A stretch of 60,241 nucleotides of DNA from an uncultured Eubacteriales bacterium (GTDB taxonomy: Bacteria > Bacillota > Clostridia > Oscillospirales > Oscillospiraceae): positions 1-60,241 of the forward strand of contig CAUGSS010000015.1 of assembly GCA_959602365.1 (NCBI GenBank), written 5' to 3'. The notes under the pieces were generated by a model. That model did no database searches and had not been told where the DNA came from. It saw nothing but the letters and a program-made list of their open reading frames with translations. Both the position numbers and the translations under genes were made by a program. The first letter of the stretch is position 1; each line of letters opens with the position of its first letter. Shown here piece after piece: positions 42,148-50,840 of this stretch.

Positions 42148-43200
42148 TCAGTGGATTCGCTTGAGCTGGATGACCTGATGGTCGGGATTGGCGTGGGTGG
42201 GGAAGAGGAACAGATCACCCCGGCTGTTGCCGCACATGCCGTGGGCCTTCAGATCGCTGTTAAAATAGCCCAGCTGGGCCACAATGTCGATCTCATCGTT
42301 GAAGATAGTCAGGTAGCCGCCCCGGCCCACCACATACATGTAAGTGCCGTCATACCACAGATCCGAGGGCTGCCCCAGGTTGCCCTGGATATAGGCGGCG
42401 ACCTGGCCGTCGGGTTCAAAGACGGTGACGGCATCTGCGTCCCGGTCGGCGGCCCAGACCCGGTCGCGGCTGTCACACGCTACGGCGTGGACGATGTAGA
42501 ACCGTCCCGGCCCCGGTGTGTAGTGCCCATGCTCGTCGTGGGAGGGGGCGCCCCAGGTGGACAGCAGCACGCCGTCCTTGTCGAAGGTGTGGACGGCGCA
42601 GTTGCCGTAGCCGTCGCCAAAGATATACTGGCCTTTGCTGTTGAAGCAGCAGGAGGTCACCTTGTTAAAGGGCTTTCCGGTGCGACGGATGGTAGACCAG
42701 GCCATATAGTCGGCCCACTTGACGTTGGAGTAGACCTCCTCAATTTCAGTGGGCATCAGGCTGCCGTAGCGGCGGTCCCGACGGAACTTCAGTGTGTCGT
42801 GGCCGGTGTCGCTGGGTACGCCTCTGGAGCCGAACTCCCGGACAAACTCGCCCTCGGGAGTGAGCTCCACGGCGCAGTGCATGAAGGTGTTGGTCACCAG
42901 CAGATTGCCCTCCGGCGTCATGCAGCCGAAGTGGGGGGTCTGGATGTATTTTCCAGTTTCGATCTTGCCCAGATAGTTGCCCTCCGGGTCACATTTGACG
43001 ATGCTGGAGGCCCCGTCCCGCATCAGGATGTAAAGGTTGTCCTCCTGGTCGCAGAAGCCGGAGGAGACGTCGATGAACTGCCAGTCGTCCACTGGGTATT
43101 TGGGAAAATCGGCGATGAATTCATAGGCAAAGCCCTGGGTTTCAAAGGTTACTCTGGTGTCCTTGTCCCGGTCACGGGATGCGCTGACATATTTGATCAT
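42148..43200 (-). CDS. NHL-repeat beta-propeller protein (cytoplasmic)
   Basis: 350 residues, no signal peptide; AAAGGAGC before ATG. Repeated NHL-type strands: DVSSGFCDQEDNLYILMRDG, GCMTPEGNLLVTNTF, VTSCCFNSKGQYIFGDGYG, AVACDSRDRVWAADRDADA, GTYMYVVGRGGYLTIFN. It ends with FLFPTHANPDHQVIQLKR, a tail shared with the gene at 46780 (FPTHANEEHQFIALKR), so the two are paralogues. NHL propellers include peptidyl-hydroxyglycine lyases and lactonases, and the conserved histidines could bind metal. The divergent intergenic region carries the LacI-type operator, so it is probably in that regulon. Confidence 0.78.
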   Translation of the reverse strand: MIKYVSASRDRDKDTRVTFETQGFAYEFIADFPKYPVDDWQFIDVSSGFCDQEDNLYILMRDGASSIVKCDPEGNYLGKIETGKYIQTPHFGCMTPEGNLLVTNTFMHCAVELTPEGEFVREFGSRGVPSDTGHDTLKFRRDRRYGSLMPTEIEEVYSNVKWADYMAWSTIRRTGKPFNKVTSCCFNSKGQYIFGDGYGNCAVHTFDKDGVLLSTWGAPSHDEHGHYTPGPGRFYIVHAVACDSRDRVWAADRDADAVTVFEPDGQVAAYIQGNLGQPSDLWYDGTYMYVVGRGGYLTIFNDEIDIVAQLGYFNSDLKAHGMCGNSRGDLFLFPTHANPDHQVIQLKRIH

Positions 43201-43235
43201 AACTATGTGCTCCTTTCGCGCCTGATACTTTTTGG

Positions 43236-43265
43236 TTGACGATGGGGATCGGATGGGGCTATATT
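43236..43265 (+). promoter_or_regulatory. Promoter of the flavodoxin/zinc-ribbon gene
   Basis: TTGACG (43236-43241), 18-base spacer, TATATT (43260-43265). The predicted start site falls at the left edge of the LacI-type operator. Confidence 0.68.
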
Positions 43266-43270
43266 AGAAA

Positions 43271-43286
43271 TTGCAATCGATTGCAA
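43271..43286. promoter_or_regulatory. LacI-type operator 1
   Basis: Perfect 16-bp palindrome TTGCAATCGATTGCAA with central CG, as LacI-family repressors use. Its 14-bp core recurs at 45651-45664. It is placed at about +1 of the flavodoxin promoter and also upstream of the divergent NHL gene. Confidence 0.85.
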
Positions 43287-43318
43287 AATGAGACAAAGAA
43301 AAAAGGAGTGGAGATTCT

Positions 43319-44266
43319 ATGAAAGTGACAGCGATCTTCTGCGGCAGGACCAATTGGAAGACCGAGTGCGTCGCCAAGGCGGCGCTGACCGGCGCAGCGG
43401 AAGAGGGGGCGGAGGTGGAGGCCATCAACCTGATGGATCTGACGATCCAGCCCTGTATCAACTGCGGCTCCTGCGTCCGGGTGCTGTCCGACGACACCTA
43501 TCACGGCAGATGTCCCTTCGAGGGGGATGACATCACCTGGCTGGACGGGCAGATTCTGGACAGCGACGGGCTGATCTTTGTGGCGCCTATGTTTGAGAAG
43601 GCGGCGCCGGCCACCTACAAGATGATGTGCGACCGGATGGGCCCCTCCCACGACGTGACCTTCCGGCGCTTTGCCTATGACCGCCGGATGGCCCGGGGAG
43701 AGGACCCCCGCATTGATCCCCGCTGGTTTGTCTCCCGGCCGGTGTCCTTCATTGGTCACGGGGGCAGCGAGTGGTCCCACCTGAGCTATCCCTCCCTCTC
43801 CAGCCCAGCCATCAGTATGGGGCTGGACATCGTGGACCGGCTCCAGATGGACTGGAACGCCGATCTGCTGTTCCGGGAGGACCGGATGGAGCGGATCCGT
43901 GAATCAGGCCGGCATGTAGCCCGGATGGCCGGGCTGGAGCCGGGGAAACGGACCTACATCGGTGCGCCGGGCTACTGCCCTATCTGCCACAACGACGTGA
44001 TGCGGCTGGATGAGGAGGGGGACGGAGTGTCCTGCGCGGTGTGCGGCGTTCACGGCACCATCGCCGTGGCGGACGGGCGCATTACGGTGACCTACACCCA
44101 GGAGGCGCTGGAGAAATCCCACCTGCGGGAGTCCGGGCGGCGCATCCACCTGGCAGACCTGCAGCGCAACGGCAGGGCTAATGGAACCCATACGCCCCAG
44201 GAGTGGGCGGATCAGAAGAGATTGCTCTGCGGGGGGATCTCCACCACCAAACCGTCCCGGGCGTAA
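43319..44266 (+). CDS. Flavodoxin-fold NAD(P)H:FMN-type reductase with C-terminal zinc ribbon
   Basis: 315 residues; AAAGGAGTGG upstream. The N-terminal flavodoxin-like fold (about 1-200) has the FMN-loop start FCGRTNWKTECVAKAAL and the redox-type cysteine segment CINCGSC followed by GRCPFEGDD, as in iron-sulfur flavoprotein/NADPH-dependent FMN reductases. The C-terminal ~90 residues contain a four-cysteine ribbon, CPICHNDV ... CAVCGVHG, unusual for this family. Transcribed alone, with its promoter controlled by operator 1 and a terminator behind. Likely reduces an electrophilic intermediate or supplies electrons in the island. Confidence 0.8.
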   Translation: MKVTAIFCGRTNWKTECVAKAALTGAAEEGAEVEAINLMDLTIQPCINCGSCVRVLSDDTYHGRCPFEGDDITWLDGQILDSDGLIFVAPMFEKAAPATYKMMCDRMGPSHDVTFRRFAYDRRMARGEDPRIDPRWFVSRPVSFIGHGGSEWSHLSYPSLSSPAISMGLDIVDRLQMDWNADLLFREDRMERIRESGRHVARMAGLEPGKRTYIGAPGYCPICHNDVMRLDEEGDGVSCAVCGVHGTIAVADGRITVTYTQEALEKSHLRESGRRIHLADLQRNGRANGTHTPQEWADQKRLLCGGISTTKPSRA

Positions 44267-44338
44267 GTCTGCGGCGGAACAAGAGACCGAAGGGAGCTTC
44301 CGCCGGACGGCCTCTCTTGAAAGACCTTTGATGCGATC

Positions 44339-44367
44339 AGCTCCGGGGCGCGGCCCCGGAGCTTTTT
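44339..44367 (+). terminator. Terminator after the flavodoxin gene
   Basis: Perfect 11-bp arms (44339-44349, 44353-44363), loop GCG, then TTTTT. Lies between convergent genes. Confidence 0.9.
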
Positions 44368-44391
44368 GCGCCGGGCGGCCAACGGCGAGGG

Positions 44392-45399
44392 TCAGGTGGA
44401 CTCCCGTTCTACGATGTCGGAGAGAATCATTATCTTGTTGGCCACGGCTTCGTTGTTCAAAATGCGCACCAGAAGGCTGGCGCAGGTGATGCTCAGCTCC
44501 TGCATTTTGTTGTCCAGCACTGTCATCCGGGGGTGGGAGAGCCGGGAAAAGATGGAGTTGTCCACCCCGATGACCGCGATCTTATCGGGCACAGAGATGC
44601 CGCAGTCGGCCAGGGCGTTAATGCCCGCGTTGGCCAGCAGGTCGGTGGAGAAGATAATGGAGTCGATGTCGGGATGGCGCTGCAGCAGTTTCTTTACCTG
44701 GGCATAGCAGGTGTACCACTCATCTTCACTCTCGCTGCGCTGAAGGTGGAGGACCGGCGGAGCCATATCGGCGTTGGGGTTGTGCTCCCGCCAGGCGGAG
44801 ACGAAGCCCTGGATCTTCAGATTGTTGCTGGGGGTGTCGTTCATATTGATGTAGCAGGGGCGGGAGCGGCCCTTCCGGTACAGCAGCCGCAGGCACTCAG
44901 CAATACCGTTCTGCTCGTCAGCCAGCACACTGTACACATTGGGCAGGTCCAGGCAGCCGTTTTCGATAATTACAGGCAGGTTCTTCAGGTATTTTCGAAT
45001 GTTCTTGGCCACACTTTCGGTTTGAAAGGTGGAGCCGATCAGCACCACCGCCTCCGGCCGGCGGGAGGCCAGGATTCGAAAACCGTTTTCCCGGGACTCC
45101 TCGGAAAAGCCGGAGTTGATAATGATGCAGGCGTAGCCGCTCTTCTGCAGCTGCTGCTCAATAAAATAGGCCCCTTCCGCGTGGTGGGAGGTGCGGATGT
45201 CGGACATCATGATGCCGATGATTTTGGAAGAGTGGCTCACCAGGCCCTGGGCGGAGGCGTTGGGCTCAAAGTGATATTTTTTCAGCAGCCGCTCCACCCG
45301 GGTCCTTGTTTCCAGGTTTACCCCTTTTTTGTTGTTAATCACCCGGGACACTGTGCTGGCGGAGACGCCAGCCTCAGAGGCAATGTCATAGATTGTCAT
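44392..45399 (-). CDS. LacI-family transcriptional repressor
   Basis: 335 residues starting at 45399 (AAAGGGAG upstream); a longer frame upstream lacks a ribosome site. HTH MTIYDIASEAGVSASTVSR and the hinge VNLETRTRVERLLKKYHFEPN are canonical. The effector domain (about 60-330) is of the sugar-binding-protein type with IGIMMSDIRTS and IAVIGVDNS. Its own promoter overlaps a half operator (GATTGCAAT), so it probably represses itself as well as the two flanking units with the near-identical TTGCAATCGATTGCAA-type operators. The inducer is probably a sugar or sugar-acid-like intermediate. Confidence 0.92.
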   Translation of the reverse strand: MTIYDIASEAGVSASTVSRVINNKKGVNLETRTRVERLLKKYHFEPNASAQGLVSHSSKIIGIMMSDIRTSHHAEGAYFIEQQLQKSGYACIIINSGFSEESRENGFRILASRRPEAVVLIGSTFQTESVAKNIRKYLKNLPVIIENGCLDLPNVYSVLADEQNGIAECLRLLYRKGRSRPCYINMNDTPSNNLKIQGFVSAWREHNPNADMAPPVLHLQRSESEDEWYTCYAQVKKLLQRHPDIDSIIFSTDLLANAGINALADCGISVPDKIAVIGVDNSIFSRLSHPRMTVLDNKMQELSITCASLLVRILNNEAVANKIMILSDIVEREST

Positions 45400-45503
45400 A
45401 AGAGCGCTCCCTTTTATTGATTTTGTTTCCTCGGATCGATTCCCGTTCAATGAAGGTTTTATAATAATCAAAGGAAAAATGGAAGATGTTAACTGCCATA
45501 AAA

Positions 45504-45532
45504 ATTATAAAATAGAATGAAATGGATTGCAA
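45504..45532 (-). promoter_or_regulatory. Promoter of the lacI-type gene with operator half-site
   Basis: Minus strand TTGCAA (45527-45532), 17-base spacer, TATAAT (45504-45509). The -35 is part of GATTGCAAT, matching one operator half. Confidence 0.7.
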
Positions 45533-45606
45533 TACTAACGAGGAGTCAGATCTTTTTTTGTGGAGTTGCGACAAAAAAGTTTTGGACAATTTGGCTAAAA
45601 CATGGA

Positions 45607-45635
45607 TTGAAAACCACTTATTGTACTGATAAAAT
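45607..45635 (+). promoter_or_regulatory. Promoter of the long catabolic operon
   Basis: TTGAAA (45607-45612), 17-base spacer, TAAAAT (45630-45635). The operator lies about 15 bases downstream of the -10, over the start region. Confidence 0.75.
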
Positions 45636-45650
45636 GAACGATAGAATTTA

Positions 45651-45664
45651 TGCAATCGATTGCA
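45651..45664. promoter_or_regulatory. LacI-type operator 2
   Basis: TGCAATCGATTGCA, the 14-bp core of operator 1, positioned to block the promoter at 45607-45635 and 21 bases before the dehydrogenase ATG. Confidence 0.85.
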
Positions 45665-45684
45665 ATATTTACAAGGAGGAAACT

Positions 45685-46683
45685 ATGATCAAGTTTGTCT
45701 CTTTCTTTGGGGAGCGCTCTCCGCTGTTCGAGGAGCTGAACCAAAAGACCAAAGAATACGCGTTCAGCCGGGGGATCGAGTACGTCTGGGTGCCCCAGAC
45801 CCCCTACCATGTGGAGGAGGTCATAGAGCAGCTCAACGACGCGGATGCAGGTATGATCGACGTGGAGCCCTATGACGAGGCCATCTTCGGCAAACTGAAC
45901 GACCGGTGCAAGCTGCTGGTCCGCTTCGGGGTGGGCTTCGACAAGGTGAACCTGCCCGACGCCACCGCCCACGGCCTGGCCGTTGCCCGGACCACCGGGG
46001 CCAACAAGACCGGCGTGGCGGAGATGGCGCTGATGATGATGCTGGCCGCGGGGCGGCAGGTGATGCTGAACCGGAAGACAGTGGCCTCCGGGATCTGGGA
46101 AAAGAACATCGGCCACGAGTTGATCGGCAAGAAAGTGGGCATCCTGGGCTTTGGCAATATCGGCGTTGCCCTGGCGAAACTGCTCCAGGGCTTCGACTGC
46201 GAGGTGGTGGCCTATGACGTGTACCCCAATGAGGCGGCGGCCAGGGAGTACAACGTCAGGTTCACCGACTTAGAGGAGATTTTCACCACCTGCGACGCCA
46301 TCAGCGTACATCTGCCCTATAATCAGGACACCGATCACCTGATCGGAGCCGAGGTGTTCGAGAAGATGAAGCCGGACGCCATCCTGGTGTGCACCGCCCG
46401 GGGCAAGATTGTGGACGAGGAGGCGCTGTACGAGGCGCTGGTCCACCACAAGATCGGCGGGGCCGGACTGGATGTGTATGCCGTCGAGCCGCTGCCGGCG
46501 GACTCCAAGCTGATCGGGCTGGACAACATTATCCTGACCCCTCATGTGTCCAGCCAGACCTACGAGTCCATCTGGGCCACTTATAAGAAGGGCGTGGATA
46601 TTGTGGCCGACTTCTTTGAAGGCAAGAGCCTGGACCGCAGCGATTTGCTCAATCCCGATTACTGCCGGCATCCGCGGCGGTAA
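45685..46683 (+). CDS. D-isomer-specific 2-hydroxyacid dehydrogenase
   Basis: 332 residues; AAGGAGGAAACT before ATG 45685. NAD(P)-dependent interconversion of a 2-oxo acid and a D-2-hydroxy acid. Rossmann motif VGILGFGNIGVALAKL (about 152-167). Catalytic triad positions are visible: Arg in CTARGKIVDEEAL, Glu in LDVYAVEPLP, His in LTPHVSSQT. Resembles phosphoglycerate/glyoxylate reductase-type members. First gene of the operon under operator 2, so it probably acts early on the imported compound or on a cleavage product such as glyoxylate, tartronate or another keto acid. Confidence 0.88.
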   Translation: MIKFVSFFGERSPLFEELNQKTKEYAFSRGIEYVWVPQTPYHVEEVIEQLNDADAGMIDVEPYDEAIFGKLNDRCKLLVRFGVGFDKVNLPDATAHGLAVARTTGANKTGVAEMALMMMLAAGRQVMLNRKTVASGIWEKNIGHELIGKKVGILGFGNIGVALAKLLQGFDCEVVAYDVYPNEAAAREYNVRFTDLEEIFTTCDAISVHLPYNQDTDHLIGAEVFEKMKPDAILVCTARGKIVDEEALYEALVHHKIGGAGLDVYAVEPLPADSKLIGLDNIILTPHVSSQTYESIWATYKKGVDIVADFFEGKSLDRSDLLNPDYCRHPRR

Positions 46684-46724
46684 AACCAGGGCGGAAGGCA
46701 AGCGCCGGGCCAACCATGTGGAGA

Positions 46725-46746
46725 GTGCCGCCCTGGAGGGCGGCAC
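46725..46746 (+). other. Hairpin in the operon leader of the NHL gene
   Basis: GTGCCGCCC, loop TGGA, GGGCGGCAC; nine perfect pairs without a T run. Probably an mRNA-stabilising or processing stem between dehydrogenase and NHL genes. Confidence 0.45.
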
Positions 46747-46779
46747 AGCGAGACGAAATAAGAAAGGATGTTGTTCATT

Positions 46780-47859
46780 ATGAAAATCATGCATGGCGAC
46801 CCCAAACGGGCCGAACATCAGAAGGCCTTTGTGGAGACCGCTGACGGCAAGTTCAAGTATCAGCTGTTTCTGGACTACGCCAAGGGCCTTCCGGATTATC
46901 TGGAGATGGTCCCTTACATGGGCAACATCTCCGGCGGCTGCGTGGGACCGGATGACTGCCTGTACTGCGGCCTTCGGGGCGGCGGATTCATGAGCCCGGA
47001 GCCCCCCAGCAGCATCATCAAGCTGGATCCCGACGGCAATTTCGTCAAGACCATCGGCGAGGGCGTCATCGGCGGTCTGCACTTCTTTGAGGTCACTGAC
47101 CGGGGCACCATCATCATCCCGGACACCGGCGCCAGCTATGTCTATGAGATGGACCTGGAGACCGAGGAAATCCTGCGTACCTGGGGCGAGAAGGGCAAGG
47201 CCTGCGACAACATCAAGGATGTCAACGTCTATACCCGGGTGCGGATGCACAACGGCATCTTCGCCACCGAGCCCTGCCACGGCTATGACGGCGGCTCCTA
47301 TGAGTGGATGCTCAAGCACGAGCTGAAGGAACTGGGCAAGCCCTTCCACAACCCCACCGATGTGGCCCACGACTCCCAGGGCAATATGTATGTCTCCGAC
47401 GGCTACTCCAACTTCGCGGTTCACAAGTTCAGCAAGGATGGAGAATATGTGGAGACCTGGGGCGGCAAGGGCATCTGGGATCCCTACACCGACACCCCGG
47501 GCAAGTTCCTGGTGGTCCACTCCCTGTGCTGTGATCCCAGAGACCGCATCTGGGTGTGCGACCGGGAGAAGGACGCCATCCACGTATTTAACACCAAGGG
47601 CGAAGTGGTGTTCTACATGAGCCATGATCTGGGCCAGCCCTCCGGCGTGGACACCGACGGCACCTATGTCTATGTAGTGGGCCGGGGCGGCTACATCACG
47701 ATCTTCGACCTGGACTTCAATGTGGTGGGCGAGCTGGGCTTCTTCAACGGCAACCTGCGGGGCCACACCCTGGCCGCCGACAGTAAGGGCAACCTGTATA
47801 TCTTCCCCACTCATGCCAACGAGGAGCACCAGTTCATCGCCCTCAAGCGCGTCAACTAA
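46780..47859 (+). CDS. NHL-repeat beta-propeller protein, paralogue of the one at 42148
   Basis: 359 residues from 46780; an ATG at 46768 runs into the AAAGGA site and is unlikely. Repeats include GCVGPDDCLYCGLRGGG, FEVTDRGTIIIPDTG, VAHDSQGNMYVSDGYS, LCCDPRDRIWVCDREKDA and GTYVYVVGRGGYITIFD, ending in YIFPTHANEEHQFIALKR. No signal peptide, so cytoplasmic. It shares architecture and tail with the divergent gene at 42148, suggesting paired function or different isomers of one substrate. It precedes the ABC genes by 45 bases. Confidence 0.78.
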   Translation: MKIMHGDPKRAEHQKAFVETADGKFKYQLFLDYAKGLPDYLEMVPYMGNISGGCVGPDDCLYCGLRGGGFMSPEPPSSIIKLDPDGNFVKTIGEGVIGGLHFFEVTDRGTIIIPDTGASYVYEMDLETEEILRTWGEKGKACDNIKDVNVYTRVRMHNGIFATEPCHGYDGGSYEWMLKHELKELGKPFHNPTDVAHDSQGNMYVSDGYSNFAVHKFSKDGEYVETWGGKGIWDPYTDTPGKFLVVHSLCCDPRDRIWVCDREKDAIHVFNTKGEVVFYMSHDLGQPSGVDTDGTYVYVVGRGGYITIFDLDFNVVGELGFFNGNLRGHTLAADSKGNLYIFPTHANEEHQFIALKRVN

Positions 47860-47904
47860 ACAGATTTTTTGGATTGGATGAGAGCGTTCATCCGGGGGTG
47901 AAAA

Positions 47905-48891
47905 ATGGCTCGATATACGATTAAACGAATTTTATGGATCATTCCGATTCTGATCGGTGTGATCACCATCGTCTTCTTCATCTCCGCCGTCACGCCGGGC
48001 AACCCGGCGGCCTCCCTGCTGGGTCCCACGGCCACCCAGGAGCAGATTACGGCGATGGAACACACCCTGGGGCTGGATCAGCCGCTGCTCAAGCGGTGGC
48101 TGGATTATATCATCGACGTTGTGACCCGGCTGGACTTCGGCGATTCCTTTGTCACCCGTCAGCCTGTGCGTGATGAGATCCTGGCCTTCTTCCCGGTCAC
48201 CCTGCAGCTGGCGGTGTACTCCACCCTGCTGGGCATCCTGTTCGGCATCCCGCTGGGGGTGGTCTCTGCCCTGAAGCAGTACACCTGGATCGACAGCGTC
48301 ATCCTGGTCATCTCGGTGCTGATGATCTCCCTGCCCAACTTCTGGCTGGCCATGATGCTGATCAAGGTGTTTGCCGTGGACCTGCACTGGCTGCCATCCT
48401 ACGGATTAGACACGATGAGCGGATGGGTGCTCCCCATCTTTGTGGCGGCATTGCAGTCCATGACCCAGATCATCCGTATCACACGCTCCAGTATGCTGGA
48501 GGTCATGCGGCAGGACTACATCCGCACCGCCCGGGCCAAAGGCCAGAAGGAAGGGGTCATCGTCACCCGGCACATGCTGCGCAACGCCATGATCCCTGTG
48601 GCCACCAGCATCGGCTCCAGCCTGGGCAACTCCCTGGGCGGAAACATGGCCCTGGAGTCGGTGTTCGCCCTGCCCGGCCTGGGCAACTATGTGGTCAGGG
48701 CCATCTCAGCGATCAACACCCCGGCCATGCTGGGCGGCATCCTGTTCATCGCCATCATGTTCACCCTGGTGAATCTGCTGGTGGACCTGGCCTATGTGCT
48801 GATTGACCCCAGGCTGAAGAGCCGGGTCACAGGCAAGAAACTGAGCAAGCGTACCATCAAGAAGATGCTTGCGGAACAGGAGGCGGCGTAA
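47905..48891 (+). CDS. ABC transporter permease, DppB-like (second system)
   Basis: 328 residues. MARYTIKRILWIIPILIGVI is the OppB/DppB-type start; six helices; the EAA loop region is DYIRTARAKGQKEGVIVTRH. Its stop directly precedes the partner permease ATG. Related to, but clearly distinct from, the permease at 33594, so the two transporters did not arise from a recent duplication. Confidence 0.93.
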   Translation: MARYTIKRILWIIPILIGVITIVFFISAVTPGNPAASLLGPTATQEQITAMEHTLGLDQPLLKRWLDYIIDVVTRLDFGDSFVTRQPVRDEILAFFPVTLQLAVYSTLLGILFGIPLGVVSALKQYTWIDSVILVISVLMISLPNFWLAMMLIKVFAVDLHWLPSYGLDTMSGWVLPIFVAALQSMTQIIRITRSSMLEVMRQDYIRTARAKGQKEGVIVTRHMLRNAMIPVATSIGSSLGNSLGGNMALESVFALPGLGNYVVRAISAINTPAMLGGILFIAIMFTLVNLLVDLAYVLIDPRLKSRVTGKKLSKRTIKKMLAEQEAA

Positions 48892-49803
48892 ATGGCAAAG
48901 ATGATGACTCCTGCCATGGAGCGGATCAACAAGCGCCGTGCCAAGAGCGGCGGCAAGATCAAGCGCTCCACGCCCGGCCTGGACGCCTGGCGGCGGCTGA
49001 TCCGCAACAAGCCCGCCATCCTGGGTATGGTGATTATCGTTGCCCTGCTGTTAATGGCGGCCCTGGCCCCGCTGATTGCCCCCTACGGCTACGAGGAGAT
49101 GGACGTGCTGCACATGCTCGAGGGCCCCAGTGCCGCCCATTGGTTTGGTACTGACAACCTGGGGCGGGATATGCTCTCCCGGTGCATCTACGGCGCCCGG
49201 ATTACCCTGCCCATTGCCATGTTTACCGTGGCGGTGGCCATCCTGACCGGCGGTACGCTGGGCGTGCTGTGTGCCTACTTCGGCGGCCAGTTTGACAACA
49301 TTATGATGCGGTTTATGGACATCTGGGGCTCCATCCCAGGCCTGATGCTGAGCATCGCCATCGTGGCCGCCCTGGGCAACAATATGTACGTACTGGTCAT
49401 CGGCCTGGCGGTGGGCGCCGTGCCCAACATGGCCCGCACCTTCCGGGGGGCCATCTTCACGGTGGTGGACAGCGACTATGTGGAGTCCTCCAAATCCATG
49501 GGAGCCAGCAGCTTTGACATCATGTTCAAGCACCTGCTGCCCAATGCGGTGGGTCCGGTCATCCTGGCCATTGTCAACCTGCTGGGCGTGGAAGTGCTGT
49601 GCGTGTCCACTCTGAGCTTCCTGGGGGTCGGCGTGCAGCCGCCCACCCCGGAGTGGGGATCCCTGCTGTCCACCAGCAAGACCTATCTGAATTCCGCACC
49701 CTATCTGTGCTTCTTCCCCGGTGCCTTCATCGTGCTGGCAGTGCTGGGCTTCAACCTGTTGGGCGACGGCCTGCGGGATGCGCTGGACCCGAGACTGAAA
49801 TAA
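48892..49803 (+). CDS. ABC transporter permease, DppC-like (second system)
   Basis: 303 residues. A 45-residue basic cytoplasmic leader is followed by the OppC-type helix (NKPAILGMVIIVALLLMAAL) and FGTDNLGRDMLSRCIYGARI. EAA loop near SDYVESSKSMGASSFDIMFK. Pairs with the preceding permease. Confidence 0.93.
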   Translation: MAKMMTPAMERINKRRAKSGGKIKRSTPGLDAWRRLIRNKPAILGMVIIVALLLMAALAPLIAPYGYEEMDVLHMLEGPSAAHWFGTDNLGRDMLSRCIYGARITLPIAMFTVAVAILTGGTLGVLCAYFGGQFDNIMMRFMDIWGSIPGLMLSIAIVAALGNNMYVLVIGLAVGAVPNMARTFRGAIFTVVDSDYVESSKSMGASSFDIMFKHLLPNAVGPVILAIVNLLGVEVLCVSTLSFLGVGVQPPTPEWGSLLSTSKTYLNSAPYLCFFPGAFIVLAVLGFNLLGDGLRDALDPRLK

Positions 49804-49817
49804 GGAGGACATAGACA

Positions 49818-50840
49818 ATGGAAGAGAAGATAAATGTCCCCGTAGTTGAAGTCAGGGATCTGGTGGTACACTACGAGACCTACGACGGGGTGGTGGAGGC
49901 GGTCAACGGCGTCTCCTTCACCATTGAGAAAAAAGACGTGCTGGGCCTGGTGGGCGAGACCGGCGCGGGCAAGACCACCATTGCCCTGAGCCTGATGCAG
50001 CTGCTGCCCCATCCCCCAGCCCGGATCGTACAGGGCAGCATCAAGCTGGACGGGGAGGAGATCGTCCTGCCAGAGGACGCCCCCCGCTCGGAACAGAAGC
50101 AGCTGGAGAAAAAGATGCGGGAATACCGGGGAAAAAAGATCAGCATGATCTTTCAGGACCCCATGACCGCCCTGAACCCGGTGCAGCCCATCGGAGACCA
50201 GATCCGGGAGGTGATTGCCCTCCATGAGAACTGCTCCAAGGCCGAGGCGGAGAAAAAGGCGGTGGAGATGCTGGAAATGGTGGGTATCCGGCCCGAGCGT
50301 TACAAGGATTATCCCCATCAGATGTCCGGCGGCATGAAGCAGCGGGTTGTCATCGCCATCGCCCTGGCCTGCAGTCCCGAGCTGCTGATCGCCGACGAGC
50401 CCACCACCGCCCTGGACGTGACCATCCAGGCCCAGGTGCTGGATATGATGAAGGACCTGCGCAACCGGCTGGGCACGGCCATGATGCTGATCACCCACGA
50501 CTTTGGCATCGTGGCGGACGTGTGCAACAAGTGCGCGGTGGTCTACGCCGGCGAGATCGTGGAGTGCGGCAGCGTGGAGGATATCTTCGACCGCCCCCAG
50601 CACCCCTACACCATCGGCCTGTTTGAGTCCATCCCCAGCCTGGACAAGGATGTGGAGCGGCTCAAGCCGGTGCCCGGCCAGACTGTGGATCCCAACGACC
50701 TGCCCGGCTACTGCAGCTTCTATGACCGCTGCACCCGGCACACCGACGCCTGCAAGGGGTGCGACCCCAAACTGACAGAGGTCGGACCGGGCCACCTGGT
50801 CAAGTGTATCTACGCCAACGGGAAGGAGGAGGGCGCATAA
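49818..50840 (+). CDS. ABC transporter ATPase, DppD-like (second system)
   Basis: 340 residues, TAAGGAGGAC upstream. Walker A GETGAGKTTIALS, Q-loop FQDPMTALNP, signature MSGGMKQRVVIAIAL, Walker B LLIADEPTTALD, H-loop ITHDFGIV. C-terminal cysteines in CSFYDRCTRHTDACKGC. Overlaps the next start by one base. Confidence 0.93.
   Translation: MEEKINVPVVEVRDLVVHYETYDGVVEAVNGVSFTIEKKDVLGLVGETGAGKTTIALSLMQLLPHPPARIVQGSIKLDGEEIVLPEDAPRSEQKQLEKKMREYRGKKISMIFQDPMTALNPVQPIGDQIREVIALHENCSKAEAEKKAVEMLEMVGIRPERYKDYPHQMSGGMKQRVVIAIALACSPELLIADEPTTALDVTIQAQVLDMMKDLRNRLGTAMMLITHDFGIVADVCNKCAVVYAGEIVECGSVEDIFDRPQHPYTIGLFESIPSLDKDVERLKPVPGQTVDPNDLPGYCSFYDRCTRHTDACKGCDPKLTEVGPGHLVKCIYANGKEEGA

Noticed and set aside
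46768..46779. ATG at 46768 as start of the second NHL protein
   Set aside because: It overlaps the AAAGGA ribosome site itself; ATG at 46780 has usable spacing.
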